Notes: generated from the sequence alone by a model not told the origin. DNA of 64,000 nt from Aeromicrobium sp. Sec7.5 (GCF_036867135.1 NZ_JBAJIJ010000002.1:548389-612388); one strand, 5' to 3'. Positions 55,053-63,572 are shown, counted from the first letter of the stretch. A program made the numbers and translations.

Positions 55053-55627
55053 CAGATCTCGGTGCGGTGAAAGTTCGCGTGGGAGCGGCTGGCCGTGGGA
55101 CCGCGCTGGCCCTGGTACCGCGAGCCGTACTTCGCCGACCCGTACGGGTTGTCGGCCGGCGAGGTGAGTCGGAAGAAGCACAGCTGGCCGATCTTCATGC
55201 CGGGGTAGAGCACGATCGGCAGCGTGGCGACGTTGGCGAGCTCGAGCGTGACGTGACCGCTGAAGCCGGGGTCGATGAAGCCGGCCGTCGAGTGCGTCAG
55301 CAGGCCGAGGCGACCGAGCGAGCTCTTGCCCTCCAGCCGGGCGGCGACGTCGTCGGGCAGCGTGACGAGCTCGTAGGTCGAGCCCAGGACGAACTCGCCC
55401 GGGTGGAGAACGAACGTCTCGTCGGAGGCGACCTCGACGGCACGCGTGAGGTCGGTCTGGTCCGCGGCCGGATCGATGTGCGGGTACTTGTGGTTGTCGA
55501 AGACCCGGAAGAACCGGTCGAGCCTCACGTCGATGCTCGAGGGCTGGATCATGTCGCGGTCGAGGGGGTCGAGCTGGACCCGTTCGGCGTCGATCTCGGC
55601 GAGGATGTCGCGGTCGGAGAGAAGCAC
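55052..55627 (-). CDS. dcd: dCTP deaminase (probably bifunctional dCTP deaminase/dUTPase)
   Basis: 191 aa from the GTG at 55627, which gives the usual MLLSDRDI start; a GTG six bases earlier is less likely. Catalytic region [19 protein letters not shown] and the nucleotide-binding [12 protein letters not shown] are present. The C-terminal end [19 protein letters not shown] is typical of actinobacterial enzymes that also hydrolyse dUTP. It produces dUMP for thymidylate synthesis. First gene of dcd-psuG-psuK-protease. Its upstream region is shared with the tRNA-Gly gene on the opposite strand. Confidence 0.95.
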   Translation of the reverse strand: MLLSDRDILAEIDAERVQLDPLDRDMIQPSSIDVRLDRFFRVFDNHKYPHIDPAADQTDLTRAVEVASDETFVLHPGEFVLGSTYELVTLPDDVAARLEGKSSLGRLGLLTHSTAGFIDPGFSGHVTLELANVATLPIVLYPGMKIGQLCFFRLTSPADNPYGSAKYGSRYQGQRGPTASRSHANFHRTEI

Positions 55628-55672
55628 GTGCACAGGCTAGCCTGCGAGGTGGCTAGACTCAGTCCCACATTC

Positions 55673-55746
55673 GCCGATGTAGCTCAGTGGTAGAGCGCTT
55701 GCTTCCCAAGCAAGATATGCGGGTTCGATTCCCGTCATCGGCTCCA
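55673..55746 (+). tRNA. tRNA-Gly (anticodon CCC)
   Basis: Acceptor GCCGATG (55673-55679) pairs with CATCGGC (55736-55742), then T and an encoded CCA. D arm AGCTCAGTGGTAGAGC; anticodon stem CTTGC/GCAAG around loop TTCCCAA, so anticodon CCC reads GGG. T arm CGGGTTCGATTCCCG. Discriminator T. Accessory, less GC-rich genes start directly downstream, so its 3' end is a likely integration site. Confidence 0.97.
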
Positions 55747-55750
55747 CGAC

Positions 55751-55786
55751 CGGTCCACATATTCAGTACTGGACGGTCCACATATT
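55751..55786. promoter_or_regulatory. 13-bp direct repeats upstream of the XRE gene
   Basis: CGGTCCACATATT occurs at 55751-55763 and 55774-55786, 23 bases apart (about two helical turns), between the tRNA and the XRE gene. They could be operator half-sites for the XRE protein or remnants of an integration core. Seen by eye. Confidence 0.5.
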
Positions 55787-55856
55787 TCGTCGAGGTCGTC
55801 GAGTCCCGGAATCTCGCGGCAGGATCCGCCCAGTCTCAGAATCAGCGAGGGGCCCG

Positions 55857-56111
55857 ATGGCAAACCTGCCGGAATCCGAGTCAGCCGCCTCGGGCGTATC
55901 GGAACGGGTGTTTCTAGAGGCCATCGGGGGGCGCATACGCGCCGCGCGAACGGACCGAGCCTTGACGCAGAAGGCGTTGGGCGCCCTAGCCGGCGTCCAC
56001 GACGTCCACATCAGTCGTCTCGAGGCAGGAACCCTGGACACTCGAATCTCGACGCTTCGCAAGGTTGCGAATGCGCTCGACCTGCACGTGTCCGATCTGC
56101 TTCAGCCCTAG
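55857..56111 (+). CDS. XRE-family helix-turn-helix regulator
   Basis: 84 aa. HTH region IGGRIRAARTDRALTQKALGALAGVHDVHISRLEAG (about residues 24-59), the classic lambda-repressor-like fold, followed by a short helix. Size and place directly before a restriction-modification gene pair are those of controller (C) proteins, which delay nuclease expression until methylation is established. The longer-range role is inferred. Bases 56112-56364 after it carry no credible gene; a promoter for the next gene probably lies there. Confidence 0.85.
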   Translation: MANLPESESAASGVSERVFLEAIGGRIRAARTDRALTQKALGALAGVHDVHISRLEAGTLDTRISTLRKVANALDLHVSDLLQP

Positions 56112-56364
56112 GACACAGCCTCGAGCACCAGCTGAGAACTGTCGGCACGAACAGGCAGGATTCGCTCCGACCGGCGCGGAGTCACGCCATCCGGCGACCT
56201 CCGGACGGGATTCAGCGCGACTCGGCACGCGGCAAGAACACGACGGTGCCAGGTCGTTTCGTCGCCTTCGCAGCCGACCCCTACCGGCCCGGGCGAGCCC
56301 ATTGTGGACCCCTATCCACCGTGAAACACTTCAGTCAACGAACAGCGAATGGAAGGCACAACCA

Positions 56365-58413
56365 GTGAGCGAGGACCAAGTCGCCCGTCACTCTCGGAGT
56401 CTGGGCCGGTACGGGTATCTCACCCTCGGGTCCACAACTCTTGCTCAACTGAAGCGGAGCCGCTATGTGCGAGGCTCGCTCGCCGCCGAAGATGAGCGAC
56501 GCAAGCCGGACGCCATTGTCTTCCTGCCTCTCGGCGGGATCAAGGCCGTCATCGAAATCAAGCAGCCGCGCGAACTGACTGCTGCGAAGCTTCCGCGCGT
56601 AGTCGAGCACTACGCACCGATCGCCCGCGCGGTGTGCAAGATCCTCATCATCACGGATGGCCAGAAGACGTACTGGTACAACCCGCTCACTGAGCAGCCC
56701 ATCATGCAAGCGGACGACACCCCGCTCAGACTGCATGTGGACCCGGCTCGACTCGACTCAGGTGACCTCGCCCCCGAGGACCTGAGGGCCTTCGTCTCGA
56801 CTATCGAGCTGGCAGACCAGAGCCTCACAGACCAGAGCAACGAACTGGTGGCAGTGAGAGTCATCGATCCAAGCGCACTTGCGAAGACGGTCTGGCAGAA
56901 GATCTGGATCAATACGGGCAAGGAGCCCGAGAAGTGCCTCTACAACGTCGTCGAGATCCTGGTTTTCAAGTTTCTCAGTGACATCGGCGTCCTCACCGGG
57001 AACGTGTCATTCTCCAGAATCGTGCGTCTCCTCGCCGAGGAAGATGCCCAGGAGGCTCTCCGACACTACGCAGATCGTTCCCGCAAACGGATCAAGGAGT
57101 TGTTCCCCGCTGGCGACGATGGAACGACCGTGATCAACGGGACCATCTTCGTCAACGAGGCCGGACAGCCGAACATCTCTCAGGCAGAGCTGTTCGCCAT
57201 GGTAATCCGCGACTTCCAGAAATTCGACGACGAGTACGGGTCGCTGGCGTTCATCGACCGCCAATTCAAGACCCGCCTGTACGAGTCCTTCCTACGCCAG
57301 CAGGCCGGCATCCGCTCGCTCGGTCAGTACTTCACACCCCGCAACGTCGTACAGGCGATGGTCCGCATGTCCAACGCGGACCGACTCAGCGACGGGGCCT
57401 CGGTTTGCGATCCGTTCTGTGGCGTAGGCGGGTTCCTTCTCGAGGCCATCGCGGAGAACCCCGCCCTGCTGAAGCAGTTCGAACCCCGCAACAACCGCGT
57501 CGACCCCAAGATCACGTTCGTGGGCTATGACAAGGGTTCCGACGAGAAGGAGGATGAACGAACGATCATTCTCGCCAAAGCAAACATGCTCGTCTACCTG
57601 TCGGACCTGCTCTCGGCCAACCCATCCCCGGAGTATCTAAGGGAGTTCGCCGACAACGCGTTCAACTCAACCTTCAAGCTCCTTCGGACGAACCTTGGGA
57701 CCTTCGGAAAGGTCGACGAGACGAGCCAGCACGATCTCATCCTGACCAATCCGCCCTACGTGACGTCGGGGTCCGCCACCATCCGGTCCGCCATTGAGGC
57801 CGAGAACCTTCAGGACTTCTACGACCAACCCGGTCGAGGCACCGAAGCACTGGCGATGCAATGGATCGTCAAACACCTGAAAGCCGGTGGTGAGGCATTC
57901 CTGGTCGTTCCCGATGGGCTGATGAACCAGACACCGATGCTGGAGTACGTGAAGACGCAGTGCGAGGTCCTGACTATTGCTGCGCTCCCCAGCCGGACGT
58001 TCTACTCAACCCCGAAGAAGACCTACATCTTGGGTCTGCGAAAGAAGGCGGACCCGACCACCGTCCAGACTCGTCCGGTGCTGACTTACCTCGTCTCCGA
58101 GATCGGCGAGTCCCGTGACACGCGTCGTGTCTCGATCGACGAGAACGATCTCACCGCCCTCGTGAGTGAGTTCAAGTACTTCGATGCTCAACCGAACGCC
58201 TACGTGACCGCCGATCCGAGGTGCAAGATTGTCAGTTGGGACGACTTCAACGAGTCTCACAACTGGCTGGTGGATCGCGCGTGGACCCACGCTGAGAAGG
58301 TCGAGCTCGGCATTTCGGAAGAGACGTTCGAAGTTGACCCGATTGCGTTCCGGGGTCTCGTCGACGATGCACGTACTGCCCTCGATGAACTACTGACGGA
58401 ACTCAGCTCGTGA
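56365..58413 (+). CDS. BcgI-like restriction-modification subunit (nuclease fused to N6-adenine methylase)
   Basis: 682 aa from the GTG at 56365, preceded by GGAAGG. N-terminal domain with a PD-(D/E)xK pattern: Asp49 in RRKPDAIVFLP and Glu64-x-Lys66 in AVIEIKQP, as in HsdR N-domains. Methylase domain: SLGQYFTPRNVVQ (about 317), SAM motif CDPFCGVGGFLLEA (about 348), catalytic NPPY (about 461). Nuclease and methylase on one chain with a separate specificity subunit (next gene, GTGA overlap) is the type IIB/BcgI arrangement. It probably cleaves DNA on both sides of an asymmetric bipartite site and methylates it. Alternative: a type I HsdM with an HsdR-like N-domain; no translocase gene is present. 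Confidence 0.85.
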   Translation: MSEDQVARHSRSLGRYGYLTLGSTTLAQLKRSRYVRGSLAAEDERRKPDAIVFLPLGGIKAVIEIKQPRELTAAKLPRVVEHYAPIARAVCKILIITDGQKTYWYNPLTEQPIMQADDTPLRLHVDPARLDSGDLAPEDLRAFVSTIELADQSLTDQSNELVAVRVIDPSALAKTVWQKIWINTGKEPEKCLYNVVEILVFKFLSDIGVLTGNVSFSRIVRLLAEEDAQEALRHYADRSRKRIKELFPAGDDGTTVINGTIFVNEAGQPNISQAELFAMVIRDFQKFDDEYGSLAFIDRQFKTRLYESFLRQQAGIRSLGQYFTPRNVVQAMVRMSNADRLSDGASVCDPFCGVGGFLLEAIAENPALLKQFEPRNNRVDPKITFVGYDKGSDEKEDERTIILAKANMLVYLSDLLSANPSPEYLREFADNAFNSTFKLLRTNLGTFGKVDETSQHDLILTNPPYVTSGSATIRSAIEAENLQDFYDQPGRGTEALAMQWIVKHLKAGGEAFLVVPDGLMNQTPMLEYVKTQCEVLTIAALPSRTFYSTPKKTYILGLRKKADPTTVQTRPVLTYLVSEIGESRDTRRVSIDENDLTALVSEFKYFDAQPNAYVTADPRCKIVSWDDFNESHNWLVDRAWTHAEKVELGISEETFEVDPIAFRGLVDDARTALDELLTELSS

Positions 58414-59498
58414 CTGCCACCGTCGAGATCGCGGTCGGCGACATCTTCCAGCCGGTCGGAGGCAAGACGAAGTACATCCGTGACTACGTCGACGCGAACC
58501 CGGGACCACATCCGGTCTACTCGGCTTCGCTGCTCGAACCCTTTGGTCACGTCGCCGACGTCGACTTTGAGGGCACCTACCTGACATGGGTCATGAACGG
58601 TTACGGCGGTCGGGTACAGCAGGTGGCGGGGAGGTTCAGTGCGAACCGCGACCGAGGTGTCCTCCTCCCGCGCGCGGATAAGCGCATTCCGAACCTCACG
58701 TATCTGCGGCACATCCTCGAGCCGCAGCTCCGCGCTGCCGCCGTTGGTCGCCGAGTCGAAGGTCGCCTGAATGAGTACACCAAGCTCTACCCCGGCACGG
58801 TTGCAGACGTCACCGTCGAACTACCCGTGCTGTCCGATGGCTCCCTCGACTTCGACGCGATGGAGGACGCCGGCAGCCGCCTAGAGAGAATCGAAAATCG
58901 GCAGGAGGCCGTCCTCCAGGCCCACGATGCCTTGGAGCGCGTCAGCATCCCGTTCCACATCGAAGATCCGCACGTGACGCTGACCCTGTCTGACACGACG
59001 AGATTTGAGCTCTCGATAGGCAATCGCGTACTCAAGAAGGACCACGCTGACAGCGGTATCCCGATCTACAGTGCCAACGCACTTGCACCGTTCGGGCACG
59101 TAGCGGTGGGAAACCTGACCGACTTCGACCGCCCGTCGATTCTCTGGGGAATCGACGGGAACTTCATGTGGAATTACCTGCCGACAAAGCATGAGTTCGC
59201 CACGACCGACCACTGCGGCAGACTCCAAATTCTTGCTGACGACCTCGACCCGTTCTACGTCTACTGCTACTTGGACGCATCTAAAGACGCGTACGGCTTC
59301 GACCGAGTGTTTCGGTCGAGCCTCACCAACGTGCGGTCAGAAGTAGAAGTGATCGTCCCGACTGACGCCCAGGGCCAGCCGGACTTACTCCGGCAGAGGC
59401 AACTAGCCGACGAGTACCAACGCCAGACCACCTCACGAGCGCGGGCACTCACAGCACTGCGCGAAGTGGTGACTAGCCGAGTGTCACCGAGTCGCTGA
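58410..59498 (+). CDS. Restriction-modification specificity subunit (S, BcgI B-like)
   Basis: 362 aa, GTG start overlapping the methylase stop by 4 bases. Two target-recognition domains, each with the repeated motif: H-P-V-Y-S-A-S-L-L-E-P-F-G-H-V (about 33) and I-P-I-Y-S-A-N-A-L-A-P-F-G-H-V (about 215), then a helical region after each (ERIENRQEAVLQAHDALERV; RQRQLADEYQRQTTSRARA). Two recognition domains mean a bipartite DNA target. Length is close to BcgI B (about 340 aa). The recognised sequence cannot be read from protein. Confidence 0.85.
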   Translation: MTATVEIAVGDIFQPVGGKTKYIRDYVDANPGPHPVYSASLLEPFGHVADVDFEGTYLTWVMNGYGGRVQQVAGRFSANRDRGVLLPRADKRIPNLTYLRHILEPQLRAAAVGRRVEGRLNEYTKLYPGTVADVTVELPVLSDGSLDFDAMEDAGSRLERIENRQEAVLQAHDALERVSIPFHIEDPHVTLTLSDTTRFELSIGNRVLKKDHADSGIPIYSANALAPFGHVAVGNLTDFDRPSILWGIDGNFMWNYLPTKHEFATTDHCGRLQILADDLDPFYVYCYLDASKDAYGFDRVFRSSLTNVRSEVEVIVPTDAQGQPDLLRQRQLADEYQRQTTSRARALTALREVVTSRVSPSR

Positions 59499-59729
59499 CG
59501 CCGTGTTCAGGCGCCAGAACTGGATCGCTGCGCGAGCGCGAAACGTTCGAGATCCCCGGTCGTCAACGTCCAACACAAGCGATCCCGCCTCCACATGGTC
59601 CCCCCGCGACACTCCACAGGGCTACTTGAAAGGTTCGAGCACTCCGCCACTGTGTAACACCCGCCTTCCCCCAGAGAGACAACCTTGAGGCCGATCTCCT
59701 GCCTCCACTCCACCCGAAAGGTGCCGACG

Positions 59730-59918
59730 GTGCTTATCCGACAACTCGCTCATACACGCACTGCGTCCGCCACTCAGCCACACGTGCGGTACTCGCCCAC
59801 CGAGAAAATCGCCTACGTGGAAGAGGCTGGCGTCTGGCTACCCAGTACGAAGTCGTCGGCGGTCACTCGGACGAAGAAGGCCGACCTCGAGACCGGTGAG
59901 GACCAAAAGGGCCAGTAG
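59730..59918 (+). CDS. Putative graspetide (TgmA-like) precursor peptide
   Basis: 62 aa from the GTG at 59730 (GAAAGG nine bases before); a GTG at 59721 would add three residues. The leader has the R-Y-S-P motif (residues 20-23) seen in TgmA-type precursors as [RY]-x-P. The C-terminal third is dense in possible cross-link partners: Thr/Ser/Lys at 39-50 and Asp/Glu at 52-58. No Cys. Its TAG stop shares a base with the GTG of the ATP-grasp gene. Upstream (59499-59729) no gene is supported, but TTGAAA at 59626 and the palindrome GTGTAACAC at 59652 may form its promoter. Expression and modification are untested. Confidence 0.62.
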   Translation: MLIRQLAHTRTASATQPHVRYSPTEKIAYVEEAGVWLPSTKSSAVTRTKKADLETGEDQKGQ

Positions 59919-60823
59919 TGACCGCACAGACAGTTCTGGTGGTCTCGAACCACCGCGACTTCGCTGCCGACCAGGTCATCAGTCTCATCAACCAACGACC
60001 TGACTGGTCGGTAGAACGGTGGAACACCGAGACGCTGATGAGCGACATCCCCAATTGGGAGCCGGACCAGCCACCGCTCCCTTCGAACATTCGAAGCGTC
60101 TGGCTTCGACAGTTCCTTCCAGACGCCCAACCAACAAGGACAGTCGCCGAGGTCGACGACTTTCTCGTCCGGCGGGAACAGTGGCGCACGCGACTCGAAC
60201 TCCTGACAGAGAGTGCCGCGAAATGGATGAACCCGCTCTTTGAATCGAGGCGTGCAGAGAACAAACTGATACAACTTCGGACGGCGTCCCGTGTAGGTCT
60301 GAACGTTCCACCAACGCTTGTGACTAACAGCAGGAACGAGGCGACGCAATGGGCGGCATCGCGAGGAAGCTTCGTAGTAAAGACCGTAGCGAGCGGCTAC
60401 TTTCCGTTCAGCGATCAGGCTTTCACCTTCACAACTGATCTCGACGAAGCGTTGACCTACGGAGACCACCATTGGGCCCAGCAACCCGTCATCGTGCAAC
60501 AACGCGTGGCCCCTCGCACCGACATCCGCGTCTTCGTAGTCGAAGATGCTGTTTTCGGGGCGTCGACCGTTGCCCCCGGAACCGACTGGCGCCTACACGC
60601 CAGCGACACAACATGGGAGCCATGGCCCGTCCCTGAAACCATTGCCGAACGGTCGAAGGCACTCGTCCGCGCGATGGGACTCACCTACGGCGCTCTGGAC
60701 TTCGCCTCCGACGCCTCCGAGACTTGGTTCTTGGAATGCAACCAGGCAGGCGAATTCGCGTTCATCGACCGTCCGCTGGCGCTCGGCGTGACTAAGGCCA
60801 TCGCTAAGACCCTTTGCACATGA
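59918..60823 (+). CDS. ATP-grasp RiPP maturase (TgmB/MvdD-like)
   Basis: 301 aa. N-terminal domain VLVVSNHRDFAADQVISLIN ... DWSVERWNTETL matches the start of TgmB-type ligases (V-x-V-x-x-x-x-D-x-x-A-D-x-V). The ATP-grasp core has the acceptor/ATP residues FVVKTVASGYFPFSDQAF, the QQRVAPRTDIRVFVVEDAVFGA metal/ATP region, and LDFASDASETWFLECNQAGEFAFID, giving D-F ... E-C-N Mg2+ ligands. Such enzymes form ester or amide cross-links between side chains of a precursor. The precursor gene is immediately upstream and the membrane protein gene overlaps its stop (ATGA). Distinct from D-Ala-D-Ala ligases by the N-terminal domain. Confidence 0.85.
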   Translation: MTAQTVLVVSNHRDFAADQVISLINQRPDWSVERWNTETLMSDIPNWEPDQPPLPSNIRSVWLRQFLPDAQPTRTVAEVDDFLVRREQWRTRLELLTESAAKWMNPLFESRRAENKLIQLRTASRVGLNVPPTLVTNSRNEATQWAASRGSFVVKTVASGYFPFSDQAFTFTTDLDEALTYGDHHWAQQPVIVQQRVAPRTDIRVFVVEDAVFGASTVAPGTDWRLHASDTTWEPWPVPETIAERSKALVRAMGLTYGALDFASDASETWFLECNQAGEFAFIDRPLALGVTKAIAKTLCT

Positions 60824-61404
60824 GGCAACACAGCGTTCGCACCCCACCACCGCTGAAGTTCCGCACTCTCAAAACGCCAGCACTCAGGGGCGCAGCGATA
60901 CTCGCCAGCTCCCTGCCGCAGGCGCCCCGTGCTTGGTCCGCTAACCGGCGGCTACAGGCTCGGTGGACCACGTCCTTCAGCTCATCCAACCTTGCATCCG
61001 TGAACACCGACACCGCGACCGCCTACTGGGCAGCCGAAAACGACCGGCTCGCCCTGCTGGTCACGAAGTCCACCGGCGTCCTCGCCGTCGCGTCGCTGAC
61101 CGTCGCTCCAGCCGTTCAAGTCGCCAGTGCCGGCGACGCCCCCCGCGCCCTAGCCCTACTCGCTGGCGCCTACCTCCTGTCCGCCGTTCTGAGCGGCGTA
61201 GCCGTGAATCTGCCTCGGCCACGCGTCACCCTGACGCTTCACGAAGCAGCCAGCGAGAAGGCCGCCGCTCTAATGCTTGACGCGGCGGCAGACAACGAAC
61301 TTGAAGGCATAAAACTCAGCAACTGGGTCTCTGCCGGAATCCGAGACTGCATCGCTGCGATCATGCTGCTACTCACAGGCTTCTTTACCGGCTCGATCCT
61401 CTGA
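60820..61404 (+). CDS. Hypothetical membrane protein of the graspetide operon
   Basis: 194 aa from the ATG at 60820 (ATGA overlap with the maturase stop). A GTG at about 61000 would give 134 aa and removes a basic leader. Three hydrophobic segments follow: VLAVASLTVAPAVQVA, ALALLAGAYLLSAVLSGVAV and IAAIMLLLTGFFTGSIL. Between the second and third is a charged helix (HEAASEKAAALMLDAAADNE). The layout resembles small two- or three-helix SLATT/Pycsar-type membrane effectors by eye only; immunity to, or export of, the modified peptide are other choices. Confidence 0.6.
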   Translation: MRQHSVRTPPPLKFRTLKTPALRGAAILASSLPQAPRAWSANRRLQARWTTSFSSSNLASVNTDTATAYWAAENDRLALLVTKSTGVLAVASLTVAPAVQVASAGDAPRALALLAGAYLLSAVLSGVAVNLPRPRVTLTLHEAASEKAAALMLDAAADNELEGIKLSNWVSAGIRDCIAAIMLLLTGFFTGSIL

Positions 61405-61565
61405 CGGATGACGTCCGATGCCCCGGCCTACACGCCTAAACCCCCGAACCAGCACCGCGACGGAACCTCCATTGCAGCTCAGCACCGCCCTATCCTGCGC
61501 GCACGAGGGTTGACTCGGTAAGAATCGATCGGCGAGCGCGACTACGTAGGGGAAGGGATCGAACA

Positions 61566-61688
61566 ATGTTGATGACGGGTCTTCCGACGCACCCGCGCGC
61601 TGAAGTGAACTTCGAAGAACTCGGAACCCCGACAGGGCTTGCCGCGGTCGTCGAGGCTGCAACGCTCGAAGCGGGGCGGTTGCAGTGA
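61566..61688 (+). CDS. 40-residue small ORF coupled to next gene
   Basis: ATG at 61566 after a good ribosome-binding site (GGGGAAGGG, spacing 8). It encodes 40 residues (MLMTGLPTHPRAEVNFEELG ... TLEAGRLQ), acidic and helical at the end, and its TGA shares a base with the ATG of the next gene (TGATG). This coupling suggests that it is really translated, as a small partner or antitoxin-like protein or as a translational switch. TTGACT at about 61508 may mark the promoter. Not recognised in any family. Confidence 0.55.
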   Translation: MLMTGLPTHPRAEVNFEELGTPTGLAAVVEAATLEAGRLQ

Positions 61689-62725
61689 TGCGGAGCCCCG
61701 TGGCGCTCTGGAATGCTGGTGATGTCCTATCCCGATCCGTCACTGAAACCGACAACGAGGCGGCATACGTCACAGATGTATTCCTGCGCGACCACAAGCC
61801 GAAACCTCGAACCAGATTGGTGGCGCTGGGCGCGAGTTCACGCGGACTGGAGGTCATAGGTCTCGGTGTGGTGCACCAGGTCGACGCGGTGGCAACACGC
61901 AAGGATCGCGTCCGAGTTCAGCCTTTGATCCAGATCGACCCGGTACCCGTAGGCCGCATCGAAAACTACATCGAAGCGAACCTCGGCAAGCGCCCAGATC
62001 TCAACATTCCCCCGCCTCTGCGAGCACAGACCCTCGGCGCGCTCGTGGCCGATCAGCTCCTTGAAGCGCTGCGATCACTATCTCCCGAGGTTGCCGCATT
62101 CCTGGCAAAACTCGCAGAGGCAGACCTGAGGGTCGAAGGTCAGGCCGGCCAAAGGATGCGCGAGGAACGCGACGCCATCACCACGGCGATCGACCTCGCA
62201 GATATGGAGATACCCGCTCCACTGAACATCGACGACAACCCAACCCCGGATTCCCCGCTCTCCCTCGTCCTCCCCGAACATGTCATGTATGACATCGAAG
62301 ACGACCTAATCGCCGTCGACCTTCGCCGCTTCGACGGACGCGGTGAACTGAAGATGAGCAGCGGAAGCGCGGCCAGCTTTCGTGACAACCGGTTCCGCCT
62401 GACGATCTTGAACGTCAACCGAAAGCGCCTTGAAAAAGTCACCGGAGTCGACCTCATCTACTTCGACGCAACTGCCGGTACGTTCACTCTCGTTCAGTAC
62501 AAACGCCAGGAACCGAGACGAAACTCCAAGCCCGGCGAAGAGCGATGGGCCTACACGGCCGAGAGCGAAATCAAGAAGTCCTTAAGCCGGATGGGCTCCG
62601 CGCACGCACGCATGGCCCACACCGGCGACTTCCGCCTGACACCTTCGCCGTACTGGTTCAAGTTCGTACTGAATCGCCCCGGCGAGTCTGGAGGGTCGGT
62701 TTGGTGGCTCAGCCGGTCGGCGTGA
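61688..62725 (+). pseudogene. Nuclease-like protein gene truncated by IS insertion
   Basis: 345 codons, of which the first about 327 belong to the original gene and the last 17 residues (NRPGESGGS...) are read from the left end of the IS. Near the C-terminus, VTGVDLIYFDATAGTFTLVQYKRQE has the D-x10-15-Q-x-K form of PD-(D/E)xK nucleases; the sequence breaks off shortly after. The N-terminal two thirds are soluble and helical with no family recognised. Located in a defence-type island and coupled to a small ORF. Probably a non-functional or altered remnant; the missing 3' part should lie after 64,000. Confidence 0.68.
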
Positions 62726-63572
62726 GCCGGTTTCTTGCAGCGTAGTGAACTTCCTCGGCCTGGACGGGTGTCAGGTCGTCGATCGATTCGTGCGGGCGCT
62801 CGTTGTTGAACCAGTCGACCCAGTTCAGGGTCTCGAGCTCGACGTGCTCCAGGCCCCGCCAGGGACCCTCGGGGCGGATCAGCTCGGACTTGAACAGCCC
62901 GATCTGGGACTCGGCCAACGCGTTGTCGTAGGCATCGCCGACAGATCCGACCGAGGGGTCGACGCCGGCCTCGACGAGCCGCTCGGTGAACGCGAACGAG
63001 ACGTATTGACTGCCGGCGTCGGTGTGATGGATCAGCCCGGTCAGGTCGGTGACCCCGCCCTGGGAGCGGGTCCAGATCGCGTGCTCGAGGGTGTCCAAGA
63101 CCAGGTCGGTCTTCATCCTCGTGGCTGCCCGCCAGCCCACGATCCGGCGGCTGAAGACGTCGAAGACGAACGCGACATAGACCGTCCCGGACCAGGTCGC
63201 GACATAGGTGAAGTCCGCGACCCACAACTGATTCGGCCGCGTCGCGAGGAACTGACGATCGACCAGATCCGCCGGCCGACGTGCTGACGGGTCGGCAATC
63301 GTGGTGCGGTGCTTCTTGCGCCGCCGTGCCCCTTCCCAGCCCTGCTGGCGATAGAGACGCTCGATCGTGCACCGAGCGACGTCATGTCCGCGCCCTCGCA
63401 AGTGCAACCACATCTTGCGCGCACCGAACCTGGCCACGAACTTCTGCCGCTGTCGCTCGGCCTCGATCAGCGCGACGATCTGCCCATCACGCAGCGCCCT
63501 CTTCGACGGTCGCCGCGAGACGTTGTCGTAGTAAGTCGACGGGGCGATCTTCAACCCGTGCTCACTCAGCAC
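62709..63572 (-). CDS. IS3-family transposase OrfB (DDE integrase domain)
   Basis: 287 aa counted from the ATG at 63572; the true product begins further upstream by fusion with OrfA. HTH_21-like N-domain, then rve core with first Asp in WVADFTYVATW, second Asp in HHTDAGSQY, and Glu in ALAESQIGLFKSE (D-D-x35-E). Cuts and joins the IS ends. The frame is open upstream to the orfA overlap (reads ALIEFIESRKGEFGVEPICRV), so OrfAB made by -1 frameshifting near 63,630-63,645 is expected. Confidence 0.93.
   Translation of the reverse strand: MLSEHGLKIAPSTYYDNVSRRPSKRALRDGQIVALIEAERQRQKFVARFGARKMWLHLRGRGHDVARCTIERLYRQQGWEGARRRKKHRTTIADPSARRPADLVDRQFLATRPNQLWVADFTYVATWSGTVYVAFVFDVFSRRIVGWRAATRMKTDLVLDTLEHAIWTRSQGGVTDLTGLIHHTDAGSQYVSFAFTERLVEAGVDPSVGSVGDAYDNALAESQIGLFKSELIRPEGPWRGLEHVELETLNWVDWFNNERPHESIDDLTPVQAEEVHYAARNRLTPTG

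Noticed and set aside
55751..55786. attL-type duplication of the tRNA end
   Set aside because: The 13-mer does not match the tRNA 3' sequence, so it is not a simple attachment-site copy.
56365..58413. Type I restriction system
   Set aside because: No HsdR translocase gene follows; the nuclease motif is fused to the methylase, as in BcgI-like enzymes.
59503..59688. 61-codon frame between the specificity subunit and the graspetide precursor
   Set aside because: No ribosome-binding site, no conserved pattern; ends in the region that probably holds the precursor's promoter.
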